DNA of 61,432 nucleotides from Candidatus Gastranaerophilales bacterium (GTDB lineage: Bacteria; Cyanobacteriota; Vampirovibrionia; Gastranaerophilales; Gastranaerophilaceae): assembly GCA_944323335.1 (NCBI GenBank), contig CALUSB010000009.1, positions 1 to 61,432 of the forward strand. Reading direction: 5' to 3'. The notes beneath the pieces were generated by a model. The model saw nothing but the letters and a program-made list of their open reading frames with translations. It did no database searches and was not told where the DNA came from. Numbering within the stretch: position 1 is the first letter of the stretch; every line of letters begins with the position of its first letter. Below are positions 25,482-34,344 of the stretch, piece after piece. Made by a program: the position numbers and the translations under genes.

Positions 25482-25841
25482 CTATTTTGTATGCTTTTCA
25501 ACAGTTGAGATAAAGTTCATAATATCAATGGGCTTTGTCAAATACTCCTCGCAGCCGAGCATTTTTGCATTTTGCTTATCTTTATCCATTGCAAAGGCTG
25601 ACACGACAATAGTTTTTGGAATTTTTATATTTTCTTCTTTTAGTTTTTTGATAAGCGAAAAACCGTCGAGTTTGGGCAGTTGAATATCAAGTATCATAAG
25701 GTCAAAAGAGTTATTTTTGATAGTTGTATAAGCCTCTTGTCCGTCAAAGTTTTTTGTTACCTTGTATCCTTTATACTCTAAAATATCGCAAAAAAGCTTC
25801 ATGTTTGTTTCATTGTCTTCAACAACGAGGATTTTTTTCAC
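25482..25841 (-). CDS. Single-domain response regulator (DivK/CheY-like)
   Basis: A 119-residue receiver with no output domain: acidic pair in VVEDNETN (E8, D9), phosphoacceptor D52 in LMILDIQLPKLDG, VVSAFAM and the Lys of YLTKPID. It starts with GTG whose GTGA overlaps the stop of the histidine kinase gene, so it is co-translated with the kinase and is almost certainly its partner. With no output domain it must act through another protein, perhaps the winged-helix protein at 27119-27625. Confidence 0.92.
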   Translation of the reverse strand: MKKILVVEDNETNMKLFCDILEYKGYKVTKNFDGQEAYTTIKNNSFDLMILDIQLPKLDGFSLIKKLKEENIKIPKTIVVSAFAMDKDKQNAKMLGCEEYLTKPIDIMNFISTVEKHTK

Positions 25842-27073
25842 GCTACAACTGCTCCTTTTAGTTCTACCCTAAATGTAGTCCCCTTGCCAACCGTACTTTC
25901 AAGTGTAATTTTCCCCTTGTGAAGTTTAACAAGTTCTTTTGTAATGGTTAGTCCAAGCCCCGTAGAATTTTGTGATTTAGTGTATAAGTTGTTCAAGTGA
26001 ACGAATTTGGTAAAAATTTTGTTATGGTATTTTTTATCTATACCAACACCTGTATCTTGCACTTCTAAGATAAAATCTTTGCCTGATGTTGATATTCTTA
26101 TATCAATTTTGCCTTTCTCGGGAGTAAATTTAATGGCATTACTCAAGAGGTTATACAGTATCTGTTGCAACTTTTGATAATCAGCTATTATGTGCTTTTT
26201 GCACTTATTAGAGAAATTTACTTTGATTGTTTTTTGCTCAAAAAGCGGCGTGAGGATATTTATGCCCTCTTGAATTACAACACCTGGGTCAAGCTCGCAA
26301 AGAGAAATTTTCATCGCTTTAGACTCAATTTTTGACAAGTCTAAAATCTCATTTATCATACCCAAAAGATGTAGGCCTGATATTTGAATATCTTTTATGT
26401 ATTCTTCCTGCTTTTGGTTCAAATCGCCAAAAATTTTACAACCTAAGGCCTGCGAAAAGCCGATAATAGCATTTAGTGGAGTCCTTAGTTCGTGAGAAAT
26501 GTTAGCCAAAAACGCGTTTTTTGTTTTATCAAGTTCAATTAATTTCTTGTGCTGTTTTTCAATAACATCATATGCGTTATTTTTTTCTATTATTGCCTCT
26601 TGCAAGGCTTTTAATTGCATTTTAAAGACATCGTTTAATTCATAGTCTTTAATTAAATAAGAAACAACTGCGCTATATGCCCCTAAGGTCGAAAGCTCAA
26701 GTTCGCTGAATTCTTTGTCTCTTGCAACGGTAATAATCCCGTAGAGAGAGTTTCTTATAAGTAATTTTGAAAATGCCGTGTAATTGTACTTTTTCTTTTT
26801 ATAGTCCAGATTTTTAACTACAAATGTATGTTCTTTAGAGTTTGAGACAAATTCATACAGATTTTCATCAAATATGAGCTCTTCAGAGTTATTTGAAATA
26901 ATTTGTTTTGGTGCAAAATTCTGCGAGTCAACAAAGTAAATAGCGCCGTAGTCAAATTTTATGGCAGATAAAAGGTCTTCTAAAATCTTTTTATAAAAAT
27001 CACCCTTAAGCGCATCTGTTCTGTTAATCGCAGAGGCTATAAGGGTGAAAGCTTGTTTTAAATTATTCTCCAT
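25838..27073 (-). CDS. GAF-domain hybrid-free sensor histidine kinase
   Basis: A 411-residue cytosolic kinase with no membrane segment. The N-terminal 145 residues look like a GAF sensor domain, and a coiled coil (150-185) leads to HisKA with H194 in FLANISHELRTPLNAIIGFS. The HATPase domain has N box QILYNLLSNAIKFTP, G1 DTGVGID and G2 TGLGLTITKELVK. The lack of a membrane helix implies an internal signal. It overlaps its response regulator gene by 4 bases. Confidence 0.92.
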   Translation of the reverse strand: MENNLKQAFTLIASAINRTDALKGDFYKKILEDLLSAIKFDYGAIYFVDSQNFAPKQIISNNSEELIFDENLYEFVSNSKEHTFVVKNLDYKKKKYNYTAFSKLLIRNSLYGIITVARDKEFSELELSTLGAYSAVVSYLIKDYELNDVFKMQLKALQEAIIEKNNAYDVIEKQHKKLIELDKTKNAFLANISHELRTPLNAIIGFSQALGCKIFGDLNQKQEEYIKDIQISGLHLLGMINEILDLSKIESKAMKISLCELDPGVVIQEGINILTPLFEQKTIKVNFSNKCKKHIIADYQKLQQILYNLLSNAIKFTPEKGKIDIRISTSGKDFILEVQDTGVGIDKKYHNKIFTKFVHLNNLYTKSQNSTGLGLTITKELVKLHKGKITLESTVGKGTTFRVELKGAVVA

Positions 27074-27118
27074 TGCCTGATTATATGATTTTTTTAAAAT
27101 TTAGGCAAATTCTTAACA

Positions 27119-27625
27119 CTATTGAATATTAAGTTTGTAACCGCCTTTTGTAGCGTTTTGGAGAATGTCTTCATTTATCTTTGTTCTTAGATTTTTGATG
27201 TATTTATAAACATAGTCGGTAGGCAAATCAAGAACACTTGCAAGGTCTTTTGCAAAGACAATTTGATTTTTATTTTTAATAAAGTGTTCCAGAACCGCCT
27301 GTTCTCTTTGTGTTAAAGACTTTTTGAAAGATATATTTAATGACGAGAAAATATCTTTTGATTTTTCTGTCTTGTTAATATGTTTTTCTTGTATTTCAAC
27401 TGATTTTGAAGCGATTTTAAGTATTTTATCCTTAGGTTTTTCATTTTTTATTTCAGAAACAGATGCTGAAATCTTTTCATTTTTAAGAACGATATCTACT
27501 ATATCTCTTGTCTGTTTTTCCTCTTTTAATGTCTTACCCAGACGTTTTGCATACTCCTCTAAAGTAATTTTTTCAAGAGAGCTTCTCCATTGTTTAATCT
27601 CTTCTTTACTTAGGTATTCACTCAT
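27119..27625 (-). CDS. Stand-alone winged-helix (OmpR/Trans_reg_C-like) DNA-binding protein
   Basis: A 168-residue protein. Residues 100-168 match the OmpR-type winged helix: LTQREQAVLEHFIKNKNQIV, YVYKYIKNLRTKIN, then NATKGGYKLN. The first 95 residues are polar and lysine-rich and contain no receiver domain. It lies 45 bases upstream of the histidine kinase and in the same direction, so kinase, receiver and DNA-binding domain may be separate polypeptides of one pathway. AAGGGG precedes the ATG at about ten bases. Confidence 0.75.
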   Translation of the reverse strand: MSEYLSKEEIKQWRSSLEKITLEEYAKRLGKTLKEEKQTRDIVDIVLKNEKISASVSEIKNEKPKDKILKIASKSVEIQEKHINKTEKSKDIFSSLNISFKKSLTQREQAVLEHFIKNKNQIVFAKDLASVLDLPTDYVYKYIKNLRTKINEDILQNATKGGYKLNIQ

Positions 27626-27764
27626 TTAGATTATTCCCCTTTTATGTGTGAAGTATTATCCATTTCCTCTCTTTTATAGCACAGATGGACTATAAAAATC
27701 AGCAAATATTTCATAAAGTAAATTTTTTTTTAAATATTTAAAATTTGTCAAAAAAGCCTTGACA

Positions 27765-27799
27765 ATAAAAAATGAGCCTCGTTATAAACAAGGCTCATT
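27765..27799 (-). terminator. Rho-independent terminator of the aldolase gene
   Basis: Minus-strand hairpin AATGAGCCT/AGGCTCATT (27799-27771) with an 11-base loop and a U-rich run after it, 22 bases past the aldolase stop. It separates the aldolase gene from the winged-helix/kinase genes. Confidence 0.88.
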
Positions 27800-27820
27800 T
27801 GAAAAACGATTATTTATTTA

Positions 27821-28780
27821 CTAGTCATCAGCGTGGCCAGCTGTGCCTAGAACATCTCTCATTTTGTGCATTACCATTTCTTTTACTGCAGTTCTGCCGG
27901 GGCCCATATATTCTCTCGGGTCGAATTTTTCGGGATGTTCAACAAAGAACTCGCGAATTGTAGATGTCATAGCCAATCTCAAGTCTGTATCGATATTGAT
28001 TTTAGCAACACCGTGTTTTGAAGCATATGCTAACATTTCTTCGGGAACACCTTGAGCATCAGGCAAGTTACCGCCATATTTATTACATTTAGCAACAAAT
28101 TCCTTAGGAACAGAAGATGAGCCGTGAAGTACGATAGGATAATCATAACCTACAACATCAAATATTGCTTTTTTGCATTCAGCAAGTCTTTCAAAGTCAA
28201 GTTTTGCTTCGCCTTTGAATTTGTATGCACCATGTGATGTACCGATTGCAATAGCAAGAGAGTCGCAGCCTGTTTCTTTAACAAATCTTGCTGCTTCTTC
28301 AGGGTCAGTGTATGTAGCGTGTTTAGCATCAACTTTAACGTCGTCTTCAACACCTGCAAGTTTTCCAAGTTCAGCTTCTACTGAAACACCTCTTGCATGA
28401 GCGTAGTCTACAACTTGTTTTGTAAGAGCTATATTTTCTTCAAGCGGGAATCTTGAACCGTCGATCATAACTGAAGAGAAACCGCCGTCGATACAAGCTT
28501 TACAAATTTCAAAGTCAGCACCGTGGTCTAAGTGAAGAGCAATCGGAACTGTAGTTGTAGCAAGAGCAGCTTCAACAAGTTTAATAAGGTATGTTTGGTT
28601 AGCATATTTCCTTGCGCCTGCAGAAACCTGCAAAATTATAGGTGAGCGAGTTTCTTCAGCAGCTTCTGCTATACCTTGCAAAATTTCCATGTTGTTAACA
28701 TTGTAAGCACCAATAGCGTATTTACCCGCAAGTGCTTTTTTGAACATTTCGCCTGTTCCAACGAGTTTTCTTTCTGTCAT
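27821..28780 (-). CDS. fba: Class II fructose-1,6-bisphosphate aldolase
   Basis: A 319-residue zinc-dependent aldolase. Metal and active-site segments are visible: ALHLDHGAD (catalytic Asp and zinc His), AELGKLAG, AIGTSHGAYK (zinc His), LHGSSSVPKE and KINIDTDLR. It cleaves fructose-1,6-bisphosphate to two triose phosphates in glycolysis. I start it at ATG 28780, which has GAGG upstream; an earlier start at 28813 adds 11 unlikely residues. Tagatose-bisphosphate aldolase is a close relative, but the genomic setting gives no tagatose pathway. Confidence 0.92.
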   Translation of the reverse strand: MTERKLVGTGEMFKKALAGKYAIGAYNVNNMEILQGIAEAAEETRSPIILQVSAGARKYANQTYLIKLVEAALATTTVPIALHLDHGADFEICKACIDGGFSSVMIDGSRFPLEENIALTKQVVDYAHARGVSVEAELGKLAGVEDDVKVDAKHATYTDPEEAARFVKETGCDSLAIAIGTSHGAYKFKGEAKLDFERLAECKKAIFDVVGYDYPIVLHGSSSVPKEFVAKCNKYGGNLPDAQGVPEEMLAYASKHGVAKINIDTDLRLAMTSTIREFFVEHPEKFDPREYMGPGRTAVKEMVMHKMRDVLGTAGHADD

Positions 28781-28816
28781 AATGTTTTCCTCATTAATGT
28801 ACCGTATACGCACACA

Positions 28817-28845
28817 ATCTTATAACAAAATTAAAGATATTACAA
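28817..28845 (-). promoter_or_regulatory. Promoter of fba
   Basis: On the minus strand TTGTAA (28845-28840), a 17-base spacer and TAAGAT (28822-28817), 37 bases before the fba ATG. It diverges from the rpiB promoter at 28873-28901. Confidence 0.6.
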
Positions 28846-28872
28846 GGACAGTAATTAAACTTAGTAATTTAG

Positions 28873-28901
28873 TTTACACGCTCTCAAAAAAACTGTATAA
28901 T
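28873..28901 (+). promoter_or_regulatory. Promoter of rpiB
   Basis: TTTACA (28873-28878), 17-base spacer, TATAAT (28896-28901): a near-consensus vegetative promoter 33 bases before the rpiB ATG at 28934. Overlapping control with the divergent fba promoter is possible. Confidence 0.75.
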
Positions 28902-28933
28902 TTTTATATACAGTTTAATGGGAGTGTTTTACT

Positions 28934-29368
28934 ATGGAAAACTTAAAAATTGCTATCGGCTGCGACCACGGCGGATTTCATCTTAAAGAAAAAATCCTTG
29001 AATACCTTGGTGTACACCACATAGAATATAAAGACTTTGGTATTTATACACTTGAACAAAGCGATTATCCGATTGTTGCAAAAGAAGTAGCTCAAGAGGT
29101 TGCAGCTGGCAATTTTGACCGCGGCATTTTGGTTTGCGGAACAGGTATCGGCATGTCAATCACTGCCAATAAAACAAAAGGTATTCGCGCAGTTTGTCTG
29201 GAAAATACATATTCCGCAAGGGTATCTCGCGCACATAACAATGCAAATATCCTTTGCCTCGGCGAGCGTGTAATTGGTCAAAACTTAGCACTTGATATTG
29301 TTGATGTATGGCTTAAAACAGGTTTCGAAGGCGGCAGACATAAACGCAGAATTGATATGATTGAATAA
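28934..29368 (+). CDS. rpiB: Ribose-5-phosphate isomerase B
   Basis: A 144-residue RpiB, full length. It has IAIGCDHGGFHLKEKI at the N terminus, the DYP motif, the catalytic Cys in LVCGTGIGMSI, the RAVC segment and ARVSRAHNNANILCLG. It interconverts ribose-5-phosphate and ribulose-5-phosphate in the pentose phosphate pathway. GGGAG lies near the ATG. It diverges from fba, so two sugar-phosphate genes share one control region. Confidence 0.95.
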   Translation: MENLKIAIGCDHGGFHLKEKILEYLGVHHIEYKDFGIYTLEQSDYPIVAKEVAQEVAAGNFDRGILVCGTGIGMSITANKTKGIRAVCLENTYSARVSRAHNNANILCLGERVIGQNLALDIVDVWLKTGFEGGRHKRRIDMIE

Positions 29369-29396
29369 TTGAATATCTATATGTTTGTTGTAAAAT
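29369..29396 (+). promoter_or_regulatory. Possible promoter of clpC
   Basis: TTGAAT (29369-29374), 16-base spacer and TAAAAT (29391-29396), 43 bases before the clpC ATG. The site starts directly after the rpiB stop. No CtsR or CIRCE operator was seen. Confidence 0.45.
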
Positions 29397-29438
29397 AAAT
29401 CTATAGAATTAGTAAATTGTATTAGGAAGTTTATAACA

Positions 29439-31886
29439 ATGTTTGAAAGATTCACCGAAAAAGCAATAAGAGTTATCATGCTTGCTCAAGAAGAAGCAAG
29501 ACGCTTGGGGCACAACTTTGTTGGTACCGAGCAGGTTCTTCTTGGTTTAATAGGCGAAGGTACTGGTATTGCAGCAAAAACCCTTAAATCGATGGGAGTA
29601 ACAATAAAAGAAGCACGTGCTCAGGTAGAAAAAATAATCGGAAGAGGCAGCGGCTTTGTTGCGGTTGAAATTCCTTTTACTCCGAGAGCCAAAAAGGTTC
29701 TTGAGCTTTCTTGGGATGAGGCCAGACAACTCGGTCATAACTACATTGGTACTGAACACTTGCTCTTAGGTCTTATAAGAGAGGGCGAAGGCGTTGCTGC
29801 TAAAGTCCTTGAAAACCTTGGAGTTGACCTGAACAAATGCAGAAGCAATGTTATTAAACTTCTTGGTGAAACAAAAACATCATCATCTGGGGCGCAAACT
29901 GCAACGCCTGGTGCTTCACAAAGCAAGGCAAAAACACCGAGTCTTGATGAGTTTGGTACAGATTTAACACTTGCTGCTCAAGAGCAGCGCCTTGACCCTG
30001 TTGTTGGCAGGGAAAAAGAGATTGAAAGAGTTATTCAAATTCTTGCACGTCGTACAAAAAATAACCCTATATTAATCGGTGAACCAGGTGTTGGTAAGAC
30101 TGCAATTGCTCAGGGCTTAGCACAAAAAATTGTCGACTGTGAAGTTCCTGATATTCTTGAAAATAAAAAAATTATTCAGCTTGATATGGGCTTACTGGTT
30201 GCAGGTACAAAGTATCGCGGTGAATTTGAAGAGCGCTTGAAAAAAATTATGGATGAAATTCGTCAAGCGGGAAATGTTATTCTTGTAATTGATGAAATGC
30301 ACACCTTAATTGGTGCAGGGGCTGCTGAAGGTGCTATTGATGCAGCAAACATCTTAAAACCTGCTCTATCACGTGGTGAAATTCAAGTTATCGGCGCTAC
30401 AACACTTGATGAGTATAGAAAACATATTGAAAAGGATTCTGCACTTGAGCGCCGTTTTCAACCAGTTATAATTGACCAGCCTTCAGTTGAGGAAACAATT
30501 GAAATCATTCGCGGTTTAAAACCAAAATACGAAGAACACCACAAACTTCATATATCTGATGAAGCAATAGTTGCTGCAACTGAACTTTCAAGCAAGTTTA
30601 TAACAGAGAGATTTTTGCCCGATAAAGCAATTGATATAATCGATGAGGCAAGCTCAAAAGTTCGCTTGAATGTCTCGGCCCTTCCTCCTGAAGGCAGAGA
30701 GCTTGAAAAACAACTCAAAGCAATTATCAAAGAAAAAGAAGATGCAATAAGAAATCAAGAGTTCGAAAAAGCATCTGATTTAAGAGATGATGAGGCTAAT
30801 CTTAAAGACCAGATAAGAGAAATTCAAGAACGCTGGAGAAATACACAAGATGAAAACAAACCGACAGTAGGTGTTGAGGAAGTTGCTCAGGTAATTTCAA
30901 CTATCACAGGTATTCCTGTAACAAAAATCACCGAGGGCGAATCTCAAAGACTACTTAAGCTGGAAGACACGCTTCATGCCCGTGTTATCGGTCAGCATGA
31001 GGCAGTTGTTTCAATTTCAAAAGCTATAAGACGTGCAAGAGTAGGTCTAAAAAGTCCAAATCGTCCGATAGGAAGTTTTATTTTCTCAGGGCCAACAGGC
31101 GTAGGTAAGACTGAACTTGCAAAAGCTCTAGCTGAAGCTGTATTTGGTTCCGAAGACAATATGGTCAGAATTGATATGTCTGAGTTTATGGAAAAACATA
31201 CAACAGCTAAGCTTATCGGTTCTCCTCCGGGGTATGTCGGATATGATGACGGCGGCCATATGACCGAGATTATCAGAAAAAAACCCTACTCTGTCGTGCT
31301 TTTTGATGAAATAGAAAAAGCTCACCCTGACGTATTTAACATAATGTTGCAAATACTTGATGACGGACGTTTGACCGATTCAAAGGGACGCCACGTCAGC
31401 TTTAAAAACACTATCATCATTATGACATCTAACGTAGGTGCTCATATGATACAAAATACATCAAAGCTCGGTTTTTCTGTTACAAACGACGAGAAGAAAG
31501 ACAAATATGAAAAACTGAAAGAAACAGTTATGGAAGAGCTTAAGAAGTCTTTTAGGCCGGAGTTTCTAAATAGGATTGACGATATTATTGTCTTTGCACA
31601 TCTAAACAAAGAAGAAATACGCGAAATCGTTGACCTGATGTTAAACGACTTGTTTAAACGACTAAATGAAAGACAGCTAAAAATCGAGGTTACAGATGCT
31701 GCCAAGGATTATCTTGCAAAAGAAGGATACTCTGAAACCTATGGTGCTCGTCCGCTAAGACGAGTTATTCAAAAGAAAGTAGAAGACGTATTAGCTGAAG
31801 AAATCCTTACCGGAAATTATCAACCAAACGATGAACTTGTTATGGATATGAAAGATGACAAGATAGTAATTGAGAAAAAACAATAA
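29439..31886 (+). CDS. clpC: ATP-dependent Clp protease ATP-binding subunit ClpC
   Basis: An 815-residue AAA+ unfoldase. It has two Clp N-domain repeats (residues 1-145), a first ATPase domain with Walker [14 protein letters not shown] and [11 protein letters not shown], a UVR motif in the middle domain ([20 protein letters not shown], marking ClpC rather than ClpA/B), and a second ATPase domain with [14 protein letters not shown] and [12 protein letters not shown]. It feeds unfolded proteins to ClpP. ClpC is typical of cyanobacteria and Gram-positives. AGGAAG precedes the ATG. Confidence 0.95.
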   Translation: MFERFTEKAIRVIMLAQEEARRLGHNFVGTEQVLLGLIGEGTGIAAKTLKSMGVTIKEARAQVEKIIGRGSGFVAVEIPFTPRAKKVLELSWDEARQLGHNYIGTEHLLLGLIREGEGVAAKVLENLGVDLNKCRSNVIKLLGETKTSSSGAQTATPGASQSKAKTPSLDEFGTDLTLAAQEQRLDPVVGREKEIERVIQILARRTKNNPILIGEPGVGKTAIAQGLAQKIVDCEVPDILENKKIIQLDMGLLVAGTKYRGEFEERLKKIMDEIRQAGNVILVIDEMHTLIGAGAAEGAIDAANILKPALSRGEIQVIGATTLDEYRKHIEKDSALERRFQPVIIDQPSVEETIEIIRGLKPKYEEHHKLHISDEAIVAATELSSKFITERFLPDKAIDIIDEASSKVRLNVSALPPEGRELEKQLKAIIKEKEDAIRNQEFEKASDLRDDEANLKDQIREIQERWRNTQDENKPTVGVEEVAQVISTITGIPVTKITEGESQRLLKLEDTLHARVIGQHEAVVSISKAIRRARVGLKSPNRPIGSFIFSGPTGVGKTELAKALAEAVFGSEDNMVRIDMSEFMEKHTTAKLIGSPPGYVGYDDGGHMTEIIRKKPYSVVLFDEIEKAHPDVFNIMLQILDDGRLTDSKGRHVSFKNTIIIMTSNVGAHMIQNTSKLGFSVTNDEKKDKYEKLKETVMEELKKSFRPEFLNRIDDIIVFAHLNKEEIREIVDLMLNDLFKRLNERQLKIEVTDAAKDYLAKEGYSETYGARPLRRVIQKKVEDVLAEEILTGNYQPNDELVMDMKDDKIVIEKKQ

Positions 31887-31911
31887 AATTATTACAAAAT
31901 ATTAACACTAT

Positions 31912-31945
31912 AAAAGCCTGAATTTAGTACATTTCAGGCTTTTTT
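31912..31945 (+). terminator. Rho-independent terminator of clpC
   Basis: Perfect 11-bp stem AAAAGCCTGAA/TTCAGGCTTTT with a 10-base loop and U run, 25 bases after the clpC stop. Confidence 0.9.
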
Positions 31946-31988
31946 GTTATAAATGAGATGTTAATATAAATTATTTTGGCAAATAAAA

Positions 31989-32016
31989 TTGTTTACAAAT
32001 GTTATTTGCGTATAAA
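31989..32016 (+). promoter_or_regulatory. Possible promoter of the degenerate-receiver regulator
   Basis: TTGTTT (31989-31994), 16-base spacer and TATAAA (32011-32016), 32 bases before the ATG at 32049. AGATAGGA serves as ribosome site. Confidence 0.4.
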
Positions 32017-32048
32017 TTAAATAGAATTTATAACAAGATAGGATTTAT

Positions 32049-32768
32049 ATGCAAAAATCACTCAGGCTTTCCCCAAGATTTAAAGATTCGCTCTCTGCGA
32101 AAGAAACAAATGTTTTTATAGTTGATTCTAATAAGCTATTAAGAGCATCACTAAGGCACAAAATATTTGAGGCATGTACTCTAAAGCGTGCAGGCGAGTG
32201 CAGCTATGAAGATAATTTTATATCTAAAATCTCACAATCTACACCCGATGTCGTTATATTTTCTTCGTTTGTGTATAAGAAGGAAACTCTTTTGCAGCTT
32301 GAAAAAATCAAGCAAGATAATCCTCTGTTAAAAATTATTATTATCACAAAATCCACCGATGAAAATGAATTTTTCAAACTTGTAAAATTTGGAATAAGAG
32401 CGTATTGCCTTAATAATTATCCTGATGAAAAACTAAAATTTATAATAAAACGAGTAATAAACGGCGAGCATTATTTTGATGATTGTATGTGTAATTTGTT
32501 TGCAAGATTAATATCTAATATGCCAAATGTCGAGTGTTTACCGATTGATAAACCTGTTGACGAGCAGTTTGGAATAACTCAAAGAGAACAAGAGGTGCTT
32601 TTAAGTGCAATTAAGTATAATACTTATAAAGAAATCGGTAAACATCTTTTTATCTCAAGACATACCGTAAAGGTTCACCTGACAAATGTCTATAGGAAAT
32701 TTAACGTAAACAACAAGCTTGATGCAATATTAAAAATGCTTGAAGTAAAATTTGGCATTAAAATATAA
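32049..32768 (+). CDS. LuxR-type regulator with a degenerate receiver domain
   Basis: A 239-residue protein laid out as receiver plus LuxR helix-turn-helix (ITQREQEVLLSAIKYNTYKE, VKVHLTNVYRKFNV). The receiver lacks key residues. The acidic pair is reduced to VDSN, the phosphoacceptor position after TPDVVIF is Ser (S72) instead of Asp, and the conserved Lys region reads YCLNNYPDEKL with Asn. It therefore cannot be phosphorylated in the usual way and is better called a pseudo-receiver, perhaps constitutive or controlled by ligand or protein binding. No kinase gene is adjacent. Confidence 0.85.
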   Translation: MQKSLRLSPRFKDSLSAKETNVFIVDSNKLLRASLRHKIFEACTLKRAGECSYEDNFISKISQSTPDVVIFSSFVYKKETLLQLEKIKQDNPLLKIIIITKSTDENEFFKLVKFGIRAYCLNNYPDEKLKFIIKRVINGEHYFDDCMCNLFARLISNMPNVECLPIDKPVDEQFGITQREQEVLLSAIKYNTYKEIGKHLFISRHTVKVHLTNVYRKFNVNNKLDAILKMLEVKFGIKI

Positions 32769-32820
32769 TTTTAGTGTTTACAAGCACATCTTCTTTAGGT
32801 AATATTGTTATATGCCTTTT

Positions 32821-32907
32821 GGAGAGGTGTCCGAGTGGTTTAAGGTGCAAACCTGGAACGTTTGTGTGGGGGTAACTCCACCGGGGGTTCGAATCCCCCC
32901 CTCTCCG
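32821..32907 (+). tRNA. tRNA-Ser(GGA)
   Basis: An 87-base class II tRNA. The acceptor stem is GGAGAGG/CCTCTCC, the D arm GTCCGAGTGGTTTAAGG, the anticodon arm CAAAC-CTGGAAC-GTTTG with anticodon GGA (codons UCC/UCU), a long variable arm, and the T arm GGGGGTTCGAATCCCCC. CCA is not encoded. The T-rich tract just after it may aid termination. Confidence 0.96.
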
Positions 32908-32982
32908 TTTTTTATTGCCGTTTTGTCGGATGTTTTTTGAGTGCTCATCGTTAATAATTTCTCTATACGATAAGGAGAAATT

Positions 32983-33288
32983 ATGTACTACAACGTATTA
33001 AACGCAAGTGAAATAGTCGAGCTTAACTCACAAAAAATGCAAAAGAAAACCCTCCTTGAGGATGGGGAAAGTAACTTAAATATTATTGCGCTCAAAAAAG
33101 ACGAGATAATTGACACTCATACTTCATCATGCAACAGTGCGGTCTATCTTATTGAAGGTCAAATTGAAATGCACTTTGATGCACAAAAGTTTCTGCTTGA
33201 TGAGGGTGATATTTTAATGTTTAAAAAAGACCACGAGCATAAAGTTTTGGCGCTTAAAGATTCTAAATTTTTATTGATTAAAATTTAG
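32983..33288 (+). CDS. Small cupin-fold protein
   Basis: A 101-residue single cupin domain: DEIIDTHTSSCNSAVYLIEG (motif 1 region), GQIEMHFDAQKFLLDEGDIL and MFKKDHEHKVLAL (motif 2 region). It retains His in DTHTS and in KDHEHKVLA that could bind a metal, but the usual full HxH pattern is partial. AAGGAG is upstream. Small cupins are sugar-processing or redox-sensing proteins; nothing decides here. It is followed by a DRE-TIM aldolase-like gene at 27 bases. Confidence 0.75.
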   Translation: MYYNVLNASEIVELNSQKMQKKTLLEDGESNLNIIALKKDEIIDTHTSSCNSAVYLIEGQIEMHFDAQKFLLDEGDILMFKKDHEHKVLALKDSKFLLIKI

Positions 33289-33315
33289 CCATTTTTTTTC
33301 TGCTATACTAAATTT

Positions 33316-34344
33316 ATGAACAAAAGGGTGCAAATTCTTGACTGTACACTAAGAGACGGCGGCTACGCCAACAATTGGACATTTGGTCAAAATTGTATTT
33401 TTGAAACAATTGATGTACTTGATAACTCTAAAATCGATTTTATAGAGTGTGGTTTTTTAACTAACAACATAAAAGACAGCAACCATACTTTGTTTAATGA
33501 TGTCTCTAAATTAGCACCATATTTGAGCAAAAATTTTGACATAAAAAAAGCTGTCTTTATGTTAAAGGTTTCTGATTATGATATTTCTTTGTTGCCTGAG
33601 GTAAAAAATAAATACTGCAGTATAATAAGAGTAATTTTTAAAAAATATCAAATTAAAGATGCTATAAAATCAGCGCAAGAACTCATAAATAAAGGGTATA
33701 AAATCTTTTTAAACCCTACTTTTATTACACTATACACTGAAGATGAGATTAAAACCCTGCTGAATGAAGTAAATAAGCTTAGACCTTTTGGTTTTTCGCT
33801 TGTTGATTCAATAGGTTCGCTTGATAAAGTATCACTGAATAAATTAGTAAATCTTGCTGACAATAGACTGGATGAAAGTATTTCTCTTTGCTTGCATACA
33901 CATAACAGTTTGCAGCTTTCAATGGCAAATGCCCAAGAGTTTCTAAATTCAAATATAAACAGAAACATTATTCTTGATTCTTCGCTTTATGGAATGGGCA
34001 GGGGTGCAGGTAATTTGCAAACAGAGGTTATAGCTGATTATCTGAATACAAATTACTCTAAAAAATACGATGTACAGGCGCTCTATAGGCTTTTAGATAA
34101 ATACTATTACGATTTTTATGAAAGCTGCAAGTGGGGTTTTTCTCTTAAATACTATCTGTGTGCTAAACTTGGTCTGCACACGGATTATGGCTATTATCTT
34201 GTTAAAAAATGTAATATCAATCACTCTCGTGCCTCAAAGATTTTATCACTTATTCCAAGGGAAAAAAGGGAGATTTTTGATAAAAAGCTTATACAAGAAC
34301 TTGTTGAAAAATATTCAAATGAAGATTTTATATTAACTAAGTAA
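33316..34344 (+). CDS. DRE-TIM metallolyase (HMGL-like aldolase family)
   Basis: A 342-residue protein with the DRE-TIM signature: ILDCTLRDGGYANNWTFG (metal and catalytic Asp-Arg), FIECGFL, GFSLVDSIGS and the metal-binding CLHTHNSLQLSMAN, then LYGMGRGAGN. It resembles 4-hydroxy-2-oxovalerate aldolase-like enzymes found in polysaccharide or nucleotide-sugar loci rather than citramalate or isopropylmalate synthases, which are longer. The substrate is unknown. The 3' end overlaps the convergent pflA gene by 12 bases. Confidence 0.8.
   Translation: MNKRVQILDCTLRDGGYANNWTFGQNCIFETIDVLDNSKIDFIECGFLTNNIKDSNHTLFNDVSKLAPYLSKNFDIKKAVFMLKVSDYDISLLPEVKNKYCSIIRVIFKKYQIKDAIKSAQELINKGYKIFLNPTFITLYTEDEIKTLLNEVNKLRPFGFSLVDSIGSLDKVSLNKLVNLADNRLDESISLCLHTHNSLQLSMANAQEFLNSNINRNIILDSSLYGMGRGAGNLQTEVIADYLNTNYSKKYDVQALYRLLDKYYYDFYESCKWGFSLKYYLCAKLGLHTDYGYYLVKKCNINHSRASKILSLIPREKREIFDKKLIQELVEKYSNEDFILTK

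Noticed and set aside
29547-31705. Several antisense frames inside clpC
   Set aside because: They are complements of conserved ClpC codons and show no independent gene signals.
33316-34344. Isopropylmalate, citramalate or homocitrate synthase
   Set aside because: The protein is too short and lacks the C-terminal LeuA regulatory domain; motifs fit the broader HMGL-like aldolase group only.
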